Translations under genes and position numbers: made by a program
Part shown: positions 17,210 to 25,905 of the stretch, piece by piece
How the letters are laid out: the number at the start of each line of letters is the position of its first letter
How positions within the stretch are numbered: position 1 is the stretch's first letter
Source of the DNA: Haladaptatus sp. QDMS2
Lineage (GTDB): Archaea; Halobacteriota; Halobacteria; Halobacteriales; Halococcaceae
DNA length: 64,000 nt
Direction of reading: 5' to 3'
Assembly (NCBI RefSeq): GCF_029338295.1
Contig: NZ_CP119791.1
Span: forward strand, 1,736,001-1,800,000
The notes under the pieces: model-generated
Databases searched by the model: none
Told to the model about the DNA's origin: nothing
The model's input: only the letters and a program-made list of their open reading frames with translations

Positions 17210-17791
17210 GTGCCGAGACAGAGGAGTCCCTTCAGGTTCATTTATCCCGAGCGAGGATTCGTCGTCGTCGCACTCCTGCTCTTGCTCGGATACGTCCTCG
17301 TTAATCACACGACGGGGCCGCTCTCTCGCACTCTGCACCCCACCTATCCATCGCTGTTTCCTGAACCGGTCCACACGCTCGCGCTGTTCGTGTTGGCGTT
17401 CACGTCGATAATGGCGCTCGTCGGTGAGGGATACCGCCAGTACAAGGCGAATCCACGCATCTTCATGAGCCGAGAGGAGGTCCGGGCGTTTCACTCCCAC
17501 GAACGATTCGACGAGCAACAGTACCGCAATACCCTCGCCATGCTCGTCGTCGTCGCGCTCGTCGTGGTACTCGGCTGGAGCAAGTTCATCGTCTCGTACG
17601 CGGGGACGGTGCGCGTCGTCGCTCAGTTCCATGTCACGGGGACGATTGGAGCGATAAATCCGCTGAACGTCGGCTGGGGCATCGTGTTTCTCGCGGGATT
17701 TTTCACCTTCGCAATCGGCCTCGACTGGCTGGTCGTCGCGCTGTGGCGAGACCTTCGGTTCAAACTGTTCAAGGATCGCGTTGAGGCCTGA
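17210..17791 (+). CDS. Four-helix membrane protein, tandem paralogue A
   Basis: 193 residues from GTG 17210 (FRFIYPERG...). Two N-terminal membrane segments (about 15-32 and 52-74), a charged cytosolic or external segment with YRQYKANPRIFMSREEVRAFH and RFDEQQYRNT, then two more membrane segments (about 108-128 and 150-175) and WRDLRFKLFKDR at the end. The next gene has the same architecture and shared words (RFxYPxRG, YRQYxANPR, RFDxxQY, RDLRxKL), so they are duplicates. I do not recognise the family; no catalytic motif is visible. Confidence 0.75.
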   Translation: MPRQRSPFRFIYPERGFVVVALLLLLGYVLVNHTTGPLSRTLHPTYPSLFPEPVHTLALFVLAFTSIMALVGEGYRQYKANPRIFMSREEVRAFHSHERFDEQQYRNTLAMLVVVALVVVLGWSKFIVSYAGTVRVVAQFHVTGTIGAINPLNVGWGIVFLAGFFTFAIGLDWLVVALWRDLRFKLFKDRVEA

Positions 17792-17876
17792 TAAGAAACA
17801 GAAAACTGGGGCATAAATGTTTTATCAGGAACAGGTTAGATACAGCTATTATCCTTCAGGCTGTAAGAATTTCATC

Positions 17877-18473
17877 GTGAAGCGGGGGAAGGGGACGTTC
17901 AGATTCGTGTATCCTAAACGCGGGACAGTCGCGCTGTTGCTCGCAATCGGGCTTGGCTACTTTCTCGTCGAGCACGCAGCGACGTCTCTCGCGGAGACGA
18001 TGGGACCCGCACATCCCGGACTCTTCCTCGAGCCGATGCGCACGCTCGCGCTTGGCTTCCTCGCGTGGATTGGAATTACTGCGATTTTCGTCGAACTGTA
18101 TCGGCAGTACGAAGCGAATCCACGGACGTTCAAGAGCGTCCACGAGATTCGAAATTTCCACGTCGCAAAGCGGTTCGACAGCGAACAGTACATGACGAAC
18201 AGTTCCATCGCGATTCTCGGGGCCGTGATGGTTCTCTACGGGTGGCCCGAGTTCATCAGCATCTTCGAAGAGACGGTCCATCAGTTCATCCTCATGTACG
18301 TCGTGGGTGGGCGCGGCGAGATTCCGCCGCTGCACTTCTTCTGGCAGGTCATCTACCTCGGTGGGTTCGCCGCGTTCGCGCTCAGCCTGGACCGCGTCAT
18401 CGTCGCCTTCCTGCGCGACCTACGAATCAAACTGCTCCAGCGACAGTTGATTCGCAAGTTGCGGGCTCAGTAG
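17877..18473 (+). CDS. Four-helix membrane protein, tandem paralogue B
   Basis: 198 residues from GTG 17877, chosen because V-KRGKGTFRFVYPKRG aligns with the start of paralogue A. An ATG at 17817 is in frame but would add 20 Tyr/Ser/Cys residues that overlap the promoter-like gttagatacagctattat. Membrane layout copies that of its neighbour. The 3' end overlaps the convergent secreted nuclease gene by 7 bp. The two paralogues may form a hetero-oligomer, which is only inference. Confidence 0.7.
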   Translation: MKRGKGTFRFVYPKRGTVALLLAIGLGYFLVEHAATSLAETMGPAHPGLFLEPMRTLALGFLAWIGITAIFVELYRQYEANPRTFKSVHEIRNFHVAKRFDSEQYMTNSSIAILGAVMVLYGWPEFISIFEETVHQFILMYVVGGRGEIPPLHFFWQVIYLGGFAAFALSLDRVIVAFLRDLRIKLLQRQLIRKLRAQ

Positions 18474-20875
18474 CTGTGCTGTTCTGCGAGACTGCCGGCG
18501 TCGTCGTAGACGAACACCGTATCACCTGAGTTGTTCCAGACGGCCTGCGTTTTGCCCCAGTAGAGGTCAGACGAGGTGTCCGTCCCGCTGCCGGTGTGGA
18601 GCGTGACGGTTGCGCCCGCGGCGAGCGAGAAGCCACTCGGGAAGGCGTAGGTCTTGCCCACCTCGTCTTCGACGGTCCAGCCGGTCAGGTCGAGCGACCC
18701 TGAGCCGACGTTCTCGAACACGACGTACTCGTCGTTCAGATTGTCGTTGTCGTTGCCTGCGGCATCTTCGTGCACCTGCGCGACGTCTATTTGCCCGCCA
18801 CTCGACCCGCCGCTGCCGTAGGCGGCGAACAGCGGGAAGGACGTGTCGAAGTTCGTCGTCTCGGGTACCTCGGCGTCGGAATCGACGTTGTTCGTGCCGT
18901 CGGTGACGAGGTCCTCGTTCAGGCGCAGGTCCGTGCCGAGGTCCCCGGCGAGTGCGTTGAGGTTCGCGCGTGCGTCGGCGGTCACTTTCCCGTCGCCCAT
19001 CAGAATGACCGCGCCGCCGTCCGCAACGAAGGTGTCGAGTGCGCTGACTTCCGCGGACGTGAACGACCGTTCCGGCGTCGTGACGACGAGCGCACGCGCC
19101 TCGGAGAGGTTCGCGTCCGTGATATCGTTGACTCCGGCGAGTCCGATGTCCTGTCCTTCGAGGAAGCGCATGTAGTAGGCCGTGTCCTCGGCAGAGAGGC
19201 CGAAGGTCGTCCCGAACTGGCCGTGGCCGCCGTCTACGAGCACGTCACCGGAGTTCGTCCCGAGGTAATCGATGAGATTCGTGAGGAAGACGAAGTTCTC
19301 GTAGTTCGAGGTGTCCACCGCGTACCCCTCGTCGAGTTCGTACCCTTCGTCGACGAACGGGCCGCCGACCACGGCCACGCTGTTCGTCTCGTCTACGGCG
19401 ACGAGCGGGATGTCGCCTGAGTAGTCGTGACCGCCATCGAGGTCTTGCGAAGCAGACGATTCTGCGAACACCGGGACGCGGGCCGGGTCCACTGCGCCCG
19501 AGGTGGTTCTGACGCTCGCCGTCGTCGGGAAGAAGAGGTCGTCTACGTCGCGGTTGCGAATCTCGGTGCTGTTGTTCGGGTCGCTCTGTCCCCAGACACC
19601 TGTCGCGCCGTCACGGGCGTTCGTTTCGGCGGTGATGAACGAGTCGTGGTTCGCGAATCCGGAGTCGTAGACACGGGCGTAGCCGTCTGCGACGGCCTGC
19701 TCGTTGTAGAGCGTGTCGCGCGTTCCGCTGCCGGCGTCGTAGGTGATGTAGCCGAGGACGCGCCCGAAGGCGTCGCGGACGGGTTCGTTTGCGTCGAAGT
19801 GCAGGTCCACCGTCTGGTTCGAGAGTTCGGCCGTCGCGTAGTCGGTGGCGTTCGCACCCCACGTTTCGAGGTACGAGGAGTCCTCGATTCCCTCCCACTC
19901 CTGGACGCGCTCGTACTGGCTGTTCGCGGACGTTTCGGGCGTGTCGATGCCGAGGATGCGGATGCTCTCGGTCGTGCCATCGTCGAACTGGACGTCCACG
20001 GTGTCACCGTCGGTGACCGCCGTCACGTCCACCGTGTACGTCGCCGTCGGGTCGAGGCCAAGTCCTGCACGGTCGTCGAAGTACGGGAAGGTGGCGTCGT
20101 TGAACTCGTCGGTGACGGGCTTGTAGTTCTCGCCCGCGTTCACGATGTCGTCCTGTAACTGGTCGTCGTTGAAGCGATAGGCGAGTTCGAGGTAGCCCGC
20201 GATGTCGTTCAGATTTTGGGTCTCGTCGAAGTTCGAGTAGTCGGATTCGTTGTGGAGGAACACCCAGCCACCGCCGGAGACGAAGGATCCGAGGTCCGAA
20301 AGTTCCTGCTGAGTGAACGCCGTGCCGGGTGCCGTGATGACGACGGCGTCCGCCGAGGCGAGGTCGGCAGAGAGGTTCTGCGTGGCCGTGACGGTGTACC
20401 CGTTGGACTCGGCGTAGTCCTCGAACTCGCTCGCGCTCGCGAGGTCGTAGTACTGGCCGTGTCCCTCGTCCCAGAGGACGGTCCCGCTGCCGCCGAGGGC
20501 GTCGTCCCAGACGTTCAGGACGAACTCCTCGTTGCCGTACTGCCAGTTGACGCTGTCGTTGACGAAGATGCCACCGAACCCGACGGTGTTCCAGTCGGTC
20601 GCGACGACGGGAATCTGGGAGTTCTCGCCGTAGGTGGTGGCGTCACCGTTTCCGTCTGCGTCCACGTTCTCGGTCGTGCCCTCCGCCCAGACGGAGACGA
20701 CCGACCCGTCTGCGAGTTCGTTGTACTGGTAGTCGAGCAGACTACAACTGGAGTCGAGGACGAGGTCTTCGATGGTCCCGGAGACGGCCACCGCGTCCCG
20801 ACTGAAGGAGGCGGTGCCCAGTGTGGTTGCCGCGGTTGCCGTTGCGAGTGTGCTTACGAATTGACGACGACGCAT
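18467..20875 (-). CDS. Large secreted nuclease: TAT signal, two GATase-like domains, thermonuclease, lamin-tail
   Basis: 802 residues from the ATG at 20875 (MRRRQFVSTLATATAATTLG, a twin-arginine signal). Order: GATase-like/DUF4350-like domain 1 (about 110-280, with WDEGHGQYYD and GGGWVFLHN); SNase/thermonuclease domain (about 285-430) with the catalytic set DGDTVDVQF, IRILGIDTPE and DAFGRVLGY; GATase-like domain 2 (about 470-680, with VDGGHGQFG and GGAVILMGDG); and a C-terminal lamin-tail domain (about 695-802, NDEYVVFENVG...LTGWTVEDE). The SNase Asp, Arg and Glu residues are present, so it should cut DNA or RNA outside the cell, giving nucleotides or reducing extracellular DNA. The tandem xDxGHGQ modules may bind a ligand. 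Confidence 0.88.
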   Translation of the reverse strand: MRRRQFVSTLATATAATTLGTASFSRDAVAVSGTIEDLVLDSSCSLLDYQYNELADGSVVSVWAEGTTENVDADGNGDATTYGENSQIPVVATDWNTVGFGGIFVNDSVNWQYGNEEFVLNVWDDALGGSGTVLWDEGHGQYYDLASASEFEDYAESNGYTVTATQNLSADLASADAVVITAPGTAFTQQELSDLGSFVSGGGWVFLHNESDYSNFDETQNLNDIAGYLELAYRFNDDQLQDDIVNAGENYKPVTDEFNDATFPYFDDRAGLGLDPTATYTVDVTAVTDGDTVDVQFDDGTTESIRILGIDTPETSANSQYERVQEWEGIEDSSYLETWGANATDYATAELSNQTVDLHFDANEPVRDAFGRVLGYITYDAGSGTRDTLYNEQAVADGYARVYDSGFANHDSFITAETNARDGATGVWGQSDPNNSTEIRNRDVDDLFFPTTASVRTTSGAVDPARVPVFAESSASQDLDGGHDYSGDIPLVAVDETNSVAVVGGPFVDEGYELDEGYAVDTSNYENFVFLTNLIDYLGTNSGDVLVDGGHGQFGTTFGLSAEDTAYYMRFLEGQDIGLAGVNDITDANLSEARALVVTTPERSFTSAEVSALDTFVADGGAVILMGDGKVTADARANLNALAGDLGTDLRLNEDLVTDGTNNVDSDAEVPETTNFDTSFPLFAAYGSGGSSGGQIDVAQVHEDAAGNDNDNLNDEYVVFENVGSGSLDLTGWTVEDEVGKTYAFPSGFSLAAGATVTLHTGSGTDTSSDLYWGKTQAVWNNSGDTVFVYDDAGSLAEQHSY

Positions 20876-20974
20876 GTACTGGCCACTTTTTTCCACCCCT
20901 ATAGTTTGTTATATTATCTTCGCGGTGGCGTACATTGACACGGGGAACTGCCAGCCGAAAGAAGGAGAGCCGCG

Positions 20975-22117
20975 TTACAGGCCGAGCTGGCGGCCGATGA
21001 CGAGGTGCTGGATTTCGGAGGTTCCCTCGCCGATTTCCATGAGTTTCGCGTCGCGGTACATCCGCTGTGGGGCGAAGTCAGTGGTGTAGCCATAGCCGCC
21101 GAGCACCTGCACGGCGTCCTCGGAGACTTCGCGGGCAATCTCGCTCGCGTCGAGTTTGGCGAGCGCGGAGGACTTCGTGACGTCCATGCCCTGGTCGTAC
21201 TGCCACGCCGACTTGTGGGTCAGTAGGCGAGCACGCTCGATTTTGCGGTCCATCGAAACGATTTTGTCGCGGATGGCGTCGAACTTCGAGATTGGCTGGC
21301 CGAACTGCTCGCGCTCTTTGGAGTACTGGTGGGCCGCCTCGTAGGCTCCCTGTGCGATACCCACGGAGAGGGCGGCGATGGAGATGCGCCCGCCGTTGAG
21401 CGTCTTCATCGTCTGCTTCCAGCCCTCGCCTTCCTCGCCGAGCAGGCGGTCTTCGGGGAGGCGCACGTCGTTGAACTGAATCTCGCAGGTCGGCGAGGCG
21501 TTTAGACCCATCTTGTCCCAGATGGTGGTAACCTCGAAGCCGTCGTCGTTGCGCGGGTCCACGATGAACGTCGAGATGCCGTCGTAGCCCTCGCCGGGGT
21601 CGGTGACCGCCTTTACGAGGACGGACCCGGCTTCGCTCGCGTTCGTGATGAACTGCTTCGTGCCGTTCAGGACCCACTCGTCACCATCTTTGACGGCCGT
21701 GGTGTCCATGTTCGAGGCGTCACTGCCGCTGCCCGGTTCGGTGAGCGCCCACGACCCGATGTACTCACCGGTCGCGAGCGGGCGCAGCCAGCGTTCTTTC
21801 TGTGCTTCGGTGCCGAACATCTCGATGGGTTTCGAGGCGAGTGAGATGTGGGCGGCGTAGGAGAGACCGACGGAGCCGGAGGCGCGGCCGATTTCCTCGG
21901 TCGTGAGGGCGTACATGAGCTGGTCGCCTCCGAGGCCGCCGTACTCCTCTGCGATGGGGACGCCCATCATGTCGAGGTCGGCGAGGGCGTCAAAGATTTC
22001 CGCAGGATACCGGTGTTCGTCCTCGATCTCCTGGGCGATAGGGACGATTTCCTCGTCGCAGAAGTCTCGAACGGTGTCGCGAATCATCCGGTGTTCGCTC
22101 GGTAGACTGAAATCCAT
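20975..22117 (-). CDS. Acyl-CoA dehydrogenase
   Basis: 380 residues from the ATG at 22117 (MDFSLPSEHRMIRDTVRDF). Complete flavin dehydrogenase: the FAD/substrate segments SWALTEPGSGSDAS and KQFITNA, then RISIAALSVGIAQGAYEAA, QVLGGYGYTTDF and the C-terminal IGEGTSEIQHLVIGRQL with the catalytic Glu. It removes two hydrogens from acyl-CoA to give the 2-enoyl form in beta-oxidation or branched-chain amino acid breakdown. Two further codons allow a start at 22135. Confidence 0.95.
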   Translation of the reverse strand: MDFSLPSEHRMIRDTVRDFCDEEIVPIAQEIEDEHRYPAEIFDALADLDMMGVPIAEEYGGLGGDQLMYALTTEEIGRASGSVGLSYAAHISLASKPIEMFGTEAQKERWLRPLATGEYIGSWALTEPGSGSDASNMDTTAVKDGDEWVLNGTKQFITNASEAGSVLVKAVTDPGEGYDGISTFIVDPRNDDGFEVTTIWDKMGLNASPTCEIQFNDVRLPEDRLLGEEGEGWKQTMKTLNGGRISIAALSVGIAQGAYEAAHQYSKEREQFGQPISKFDAIRDKIVSMDRKIERARLLTHKSAWQYDQGMDVTKSSALAKLDASEIAREVSEDAVQVLGGYGYTTDFAPQRMYRDAKLMEIGEGTSEIQHLVIGRQLGL

Positions 22118-22267
22118 ACCCAAAGATTCGGTCAACGGAAGATAAAAACACCGACAATCATTACAGATTGTGCGACAGCGCCACGTAGGACAGTCCGTGT
22201 CACCGCGAACGATTCGGATAAGCGTTCTGGCGAAGACCTATGCCGACGGAACCCCCGTATCTGGGCA

Positions 22268-23065
22268 ATGGCATTCAGGCGGTTCCTCCGCGGGCGCGTC
22301 GAATGGGACCGACTCGAGTCGGTCGCGAGAGCCATCGCAGACCGGTACGGGGAAGACGACGTGCACGTCGAATTTCTCGAAGCCGACAACTGGCTCTCTA
22401 CTCCCTGCGTCGTCAACGAGCGGTGGTTCGTGAAGATAATCACCGAACAGAACTCGCTCGTCCACGCGCTGCTCACGACGGGCCGTAACATCGGTGCGTT
22501 CACGAGCGGGACGGAGGGCTTTTTCGACCACTACGGCACCGCCTACGACATGGCCGAACACGAGTTCGAAGCGACGAAGAAACTGCGGGAAATCGGCATC
22601 GACGCCCCCGAACCGATTGAGGCCTTCGAGTTCGAAGACCTCGGCATCCTCGTCCTCGAATATCTCCCCGAGTTCCGGACGCTGAACGAACTCGACCGCC
22701 GTGAAGCACTTTCCTACGCTCCCGACCTGTTCGAGGCGCTCGCGACGATGCACGACAACCGCCTCGCCCACGGCGACCTGCGGGGGGAAAACGTCCTCAT
22801 CGCGAACAACACGCTCTACTTCATCGATGCGACGAACGTCAAAGAATCCGGCCTCGCGGACGCTCGGTCCTACGACCTCGCGTGCGGGCTCGCCGCGCTC
22901 GAACCCATCATCGGGGCCGGCCCCGCCGTCGATTCGGCCCTCGACAGCTACTCGATAGAAGAGGTGCTCGCCGCCCGTGAGTTCTTAGACTTTATCAACA
23001 TGCGCCCGGACCACGATTTCGACGCCAGCGCGGTGAAAGGCGAAATCGAAAAACAGGCCAGCTAA
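22268..23065 (+). CDS. RIO/ABC1-like atypical protein kinase
   Basis: 265 residues. The kinase core is compact: Lys in NERWFVKIITEQN, catalytic loop LAHGDLRGENVLI (about residue 170, Asp and Asn present) and a DFG-equivalent FIDATN. The hinge LGILVLEYLPEF precedes it. Architecture matches archaeal RIO-like or lipopolysaccharide-kinase-like proteins. Substrate unknown. The C-terminal 50 residues are helical. It sits divergently from the acyl-CoA dehydrogenase and 47 bp before an aldehyde dehydrogenase. Confidence 0.8.
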   Translation: MAFRRFLRGRVEWDRLESVARAIADRYGEDDVHVEFLEADNWLSTPCVVNERWFVKIITEQNSLVHALLTTGRNIGAFTSGTEGFFDHYGTAYDMAEHEFEATKKLREIGIDAPEPIEAFEFEDLGILVLEYLPEFRTLNELDRREALSYAPDLFEALATMHDNRLAHGDLRGENVLIANNTLYFIDATNVKESGLADARSYDLACGLAALEPIIGAGPAVDSALDSYSIEEVLAAREFLDFINMRPDHDFDASAVKGEIEKQAS

Positions 23066-23112
23066 CCCCAGAGGTGAGTATTTCAGCCTGCCAGTGCTAG
23101 TTTTCCAGTGGT

Positions 23113-24645
23113 ATGAGCCAGCAGGCAACAGAAACCTTCCGCCACTACATCGGCGGGAAGTGGACCGAGGGTGCAGGAGGGGAGACGTTCGAGAGTCTAA
23201 ACCCAGCGACGGGCGAGGTGCTCGGTGAGTTCGCGAAGGGGACGCCGGCGGACGTTGACGCGGCCGTCGACGCCGCCACAGCCGCCTTCGAGGAGTGGCG
23301 CAATCTTTCGCACATCGACCGCGCGGAGTATCTCTGGGACATCTACCATGAGATGCGAGAACGCACCGACGAACTCGCAGAAATCGTCACCAAGGAGTGC
23401 GGCAAAGAAATCTCGGAAGGCCGGGCCGACGTGGTCGAAGCCTACCACATGGTGGAGTGGGCCGCAGGCGACGCCCGCCACCCGAAAGGGGACGTGATTC
23501 CCTCGGAGATTCCGAGCAAGGACGCCTACATGCGCCGTAAGCCGAGAGGTGTCGTTGGCTGTATCACACCGTGGAACTTCCCCGTGGCCATCCCGTTCTG
23601 GCACATGGCCGTCGCGCTCGTCGAAGGGAATACGGTGGTCTGGAAACCGGCTGAACAGACGCCGTGGTGTGGGCAAATCATCGCAGAGATGTTCGAGGAC
23701 GCGGGCATCCCCGACGGTGTGTTCAACATGGTCCAGGGATTTGGCGACGCCGGGGCCGCCATCAGCGAACACGAGGACGTAAAGACGGTGTTGTTCACGG
23801 GATCCGCCGAAGTCGGCCAGAAGGTCGCCCAGATTGCGGCCGCCCAGCCCGGAAAGCTCGCGGCCTGTGAGATGGGCGGGAAAAACGGCATCGTCATCAC
23901 CGCGAACGCAGACCTCGACATCGCCGTTCACTCGGCCATCATGTCGTCGTTCAAGACGACCGGTCAGCGATGTGTCTCGTCGGAACGCCTCATCGTCCAC
24001 GAGGACATCTACGACGAGTTCAAAGAACGGTTCGTCGAACTCGCCGAGCAGATTTCGGTCGGTGACCCACTCGACGAGAACACCTTCATGGGGCCGGCCA
24101 TCGAGCCAGACCACGTCGAAAAGATTCGCCAGTACCGCGACCTCGCGATAAAAGAGGGCGCAACCGTGCTCGTAGACCGCACGGACCTCGACGCAAGCGA
24201 GATTCCAGCGGGCCACGAGGACGGCTACTGGGTCGGCCCGCTGGTCTACGAAATCGAGTACGGCCCGGACGTGCGCGTCATCCGCGAAGAAGTGTTCGGC
24301 CCGCACGTTGCGCTGCTCACGTACGCAGGTGACATCGAGGAAGCGGTGGCGATGCACAACGACACCGAGTACGGACTGGCGGGAGCCATCATCTCCGAGG
24401 ACTACCGCGAAATCAACTACTTCCGTGACCACGCGGAGGTGGGCCTGTCCTACGGGAACCTCCCGTGTATCGGCGCAGAGGTCCACCTCCCGTTCGGCGG
24501 CGTCAAGAAATCAGGGAATGGCTATCCTTCGGCCCGCGAAATCATCGAAGCCGTCACCGAACGGACAGCGTGGACGCTCAACAACTCGAAGGAGATTCGG
24601 ATGGCTCAGGGCCTCTCTGCTGATATCAAGACGCAAGACTCGTAG
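23113..24645 (+). CDS. NAD(P)-dependent aldehyde dehydrogenase
   Basis: 510 residues, full length. The N-terminal YIGGKWTEG, cofactor site ITPWNFPVAIPFWHMA and VVWKPAEQTP, FTGSAEVGQKVAQ, catalytic Glu in ACEMGGKNGIV, nucleophilic Cys in KTTGQRCVSSERLIV, and EEVFGPHVALL are all present. GQRCVSSERLIVHED resembles the ALDH7 or semialdehyde subgroup. It oxidises an aldehyde to the acid; the substrate is not clear. Its last residues (MAQGLSADIKTQDS) end cleanly at 24645. Confidence 0.93.
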   Translation: MSQQATETFRHYIGGKWTEGAGGETFESLNPATGEVLGEFAKGTPADVDAAVDAATAAFEEWRNLSHIDRAEYLWDIYHEMRERTDELAEIVTKECGKEISEGRADVVEAYHMVEWAAGDARHPKGDVIPSEIPSKDAYMRRKPRGVVGCITPWNFPVAIPFWHMAVALVEGNTVVWKPAEQTPWCGQIIAEMFEDAGIPDGVFNMVQGFGDAGAAISEHEDVKTVLFTGSAEVGQKVAQIAAAQPGKLAACEMGGKNGIVITANADLDIAVHSAIMSSFKTTGQRCVSSERLIVHEDIYDEFKERFVELAEQISVGDPLDENTFMGPAIEPDHVEKIRQYRDLAIKEGATVLVDRTDLDASEIPAGHEDGYWVGPLVYEIEYGPDVRVIREEVFGPHVALLTYAGDIEEAVAMHNDTEYGLAGAIISEDYREINYFRDHAEVGLSYGNLPCIGAEVHLPFGGVKKSGNGYPSAREIIEAVTERTAWTLNNSKEIRMAQGLSADIKTQDS

Positions 24646-24873
24646 GTGAAGTGTAAGAGCGGTTCGAGGCGAAGTGTGGGCCGTGTCGCGTGTGCGCCCC
24701 TGCACGCGACGCAGCCGGGTGACGCTGCGGCGAGCGTCGTGTGGACCGAGGCCATCGCAGTCCACGAGTGGCGGTGCGTTAGTTACCGGATTGACGAGAA
24801 AAGCGTCGTACCGGTACCTGTTGGAAGGCACTCACGACATTTAAATGCGGTGCATCGGGCAACCGGCGTCCGG

Positions 24874-25308
24874 TTACGCGGAGGTTTTCAGGTCTTCGAG
24901 CAGGGCGGCCTCTAAGTTCTTCAGCTCCTTCGAGAGATTGCGCTTGAAGAAGCGTTCGACGCCGGGGACCTTCCCCTCGACGACGAACCGGTTTTCCAAT
25001 TTCGTCCCGTTTTCGGTCTCCGTGAGTTCGTGTTCGCCCACGACGTGCATCACCGACGACCGACCGACGAACTTGATGTACTCGGGTTCCTCGCGTTTTA
25101 CGTCCTCAGTTCGGACTGGGACGGTCTTGTCGATGAACGGAATCGGGATGCTAATCTGCCACGTCGCTTTCGTCCCCTCGTCGTCGTCGATGGTGTACGA
25201 ATCGACGACGCTGATGTACTCTGCGCGTTTGGCCGGGTCTGCGATGAACTCCCAGACGCGCGCGGGCGTGGCGGGCAACTCGAACGTTTCTGCAACCCGG
25301 ACGGTCAT
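24874..25308 (-). CDS. SRPBCC (START-like, CoxG-type) protein
   Basis: 144 residues with the helix-grip pattern: VRVAETFELPATPARVWEFIADPAKRAEYI at the start, beta strands ending in HELTETENGTKLENRFVVE, and a long C-terminal helix NLSKELKNLEAALLEDL. The deep pocket binds hydrophobic ligands; no ligand can be assigned. A stretch of 228 bp between it and the aldehyde dehydrogenase gene shows only a TATA-like catttaaatg (about 24838) and no convincing gene. Confidence 0.85.
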   Translation of the reverse strand: MTVRVAETFELPATPARVWEFIADPAKRAEYISVVDSYTIDDDEGTKATWQISIPIPFIDKTVPVRTEDVKREEPEYIKFVGRSSVMHVVGEHELTETENGTKLENRFVVEGKVPGVERFFKRNLSKELKNLEAALLEDLKTSA

Positions 25309-25353
25309 ACGACTGTTCCTACTTGCTCGCCGCTTAAAAAAGGCGCTGACTGG

Positions 25354-25578
25354 TTAGCCAAGCGTCACGCGCCACGTCGTAGACCGGGCACGCCCCCACT
25401 TTTCGATCTCGATGTCTTCTGACTTCTCAGAAAGGCGTGGGAGACGGACTCCGACCTGCTTTGCGGTGAGCCCAATCTGGTCTGCGATGTGCTTCGCGCG
25501 GAAGTAGCGTTCCCCCTTGGCAACGCTCTCGCGAAGGTGTGCGAGAATTCGCAGGTCCTCATCTGTGAAGTCTGTCAT
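25354..25578 (-). CDS. Small winged-helix protein (DUF7123-like)
   Basis: 74 residues from the ATG at 25578 (a GTG one codon earlier is also possible). DEDLRILAHLRESV, YFRAKHIADQIGLTAKQVGVRLPRL and the strand pair WGRARSTTWRVTLG form a winged helix, so it probably binds DNA. It matches a haloarchaeal family I recall as DUF7123. No ligand domain is attached. Confidence 0.8.
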   Translation of the reverse strand: MTDFTDEDLRILAHLRESVAKGERYFRAKHIADQIGLTAKQVGVRLPRLSEKSEDIEIEKWGRARSTTWRVTLG

Positions 25579-25620
25579 CACCGGGTCAATAGGACGTACA
25601 GAGGTTTAACGGTTACCGAG

Positions 25621-25809
25621 TCAGTTCCCGTAGAAGTGTAATAATCCAATCAGAATGCTCCCAAACACCATGGCGGCGGCGAAGCCGTAGGCGGCGTTCA
25701 GTGTCTCTGGGAAGACGTACATCGCGAGTGCTCCGAACAGTGCGAGCGCGCCAAAGAGCATGGCCATGCCGACGCCCTTGTCCGTGGCTGCGGCGGAATC
25801 TGCGGTCAT
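25621..25809 (-). CDS. Two-helix small membrane protein (DUF7525-like)
   Basis: 62 residues: a short soluble start (MTADSAAATDKGVG), then two hydrophobic helices (about 14-34 and 40-60). No motif. Similar short proteins starting with a TDKGVG segment are common in haloarchaea. Function unknown. Confidence 0.75.
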   Translation of the reverse strand: MTADSAAATDKGVGMAMLFGALALFGALAMYVFPETLNAAYGFAAAMVFGSILIGLLHFYGN

Positions 25810-25905
25810 GAGAGGAGGTAGCAGCAGGAGGGTCTTAGTTCATTCTTTTCCGGCGGCGGGAGACGACAGAAGAATTTTACGCGACTGCGCACTCACCTCT
25901 GGATA

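Noticed and set aside
23197-24486. 429-codon antisense frame in the aldehyde dehydrogenase gene
   Set aside because: The sense strand has every catalytic motif of the family.
24646-24915. Small plus-strand frame after the aldehyde dehydrogenase
   Set aside because: Product is Cys/Arg/Val-rich without haloarchaeal acidity and it overlaps the SRPBCC gene.
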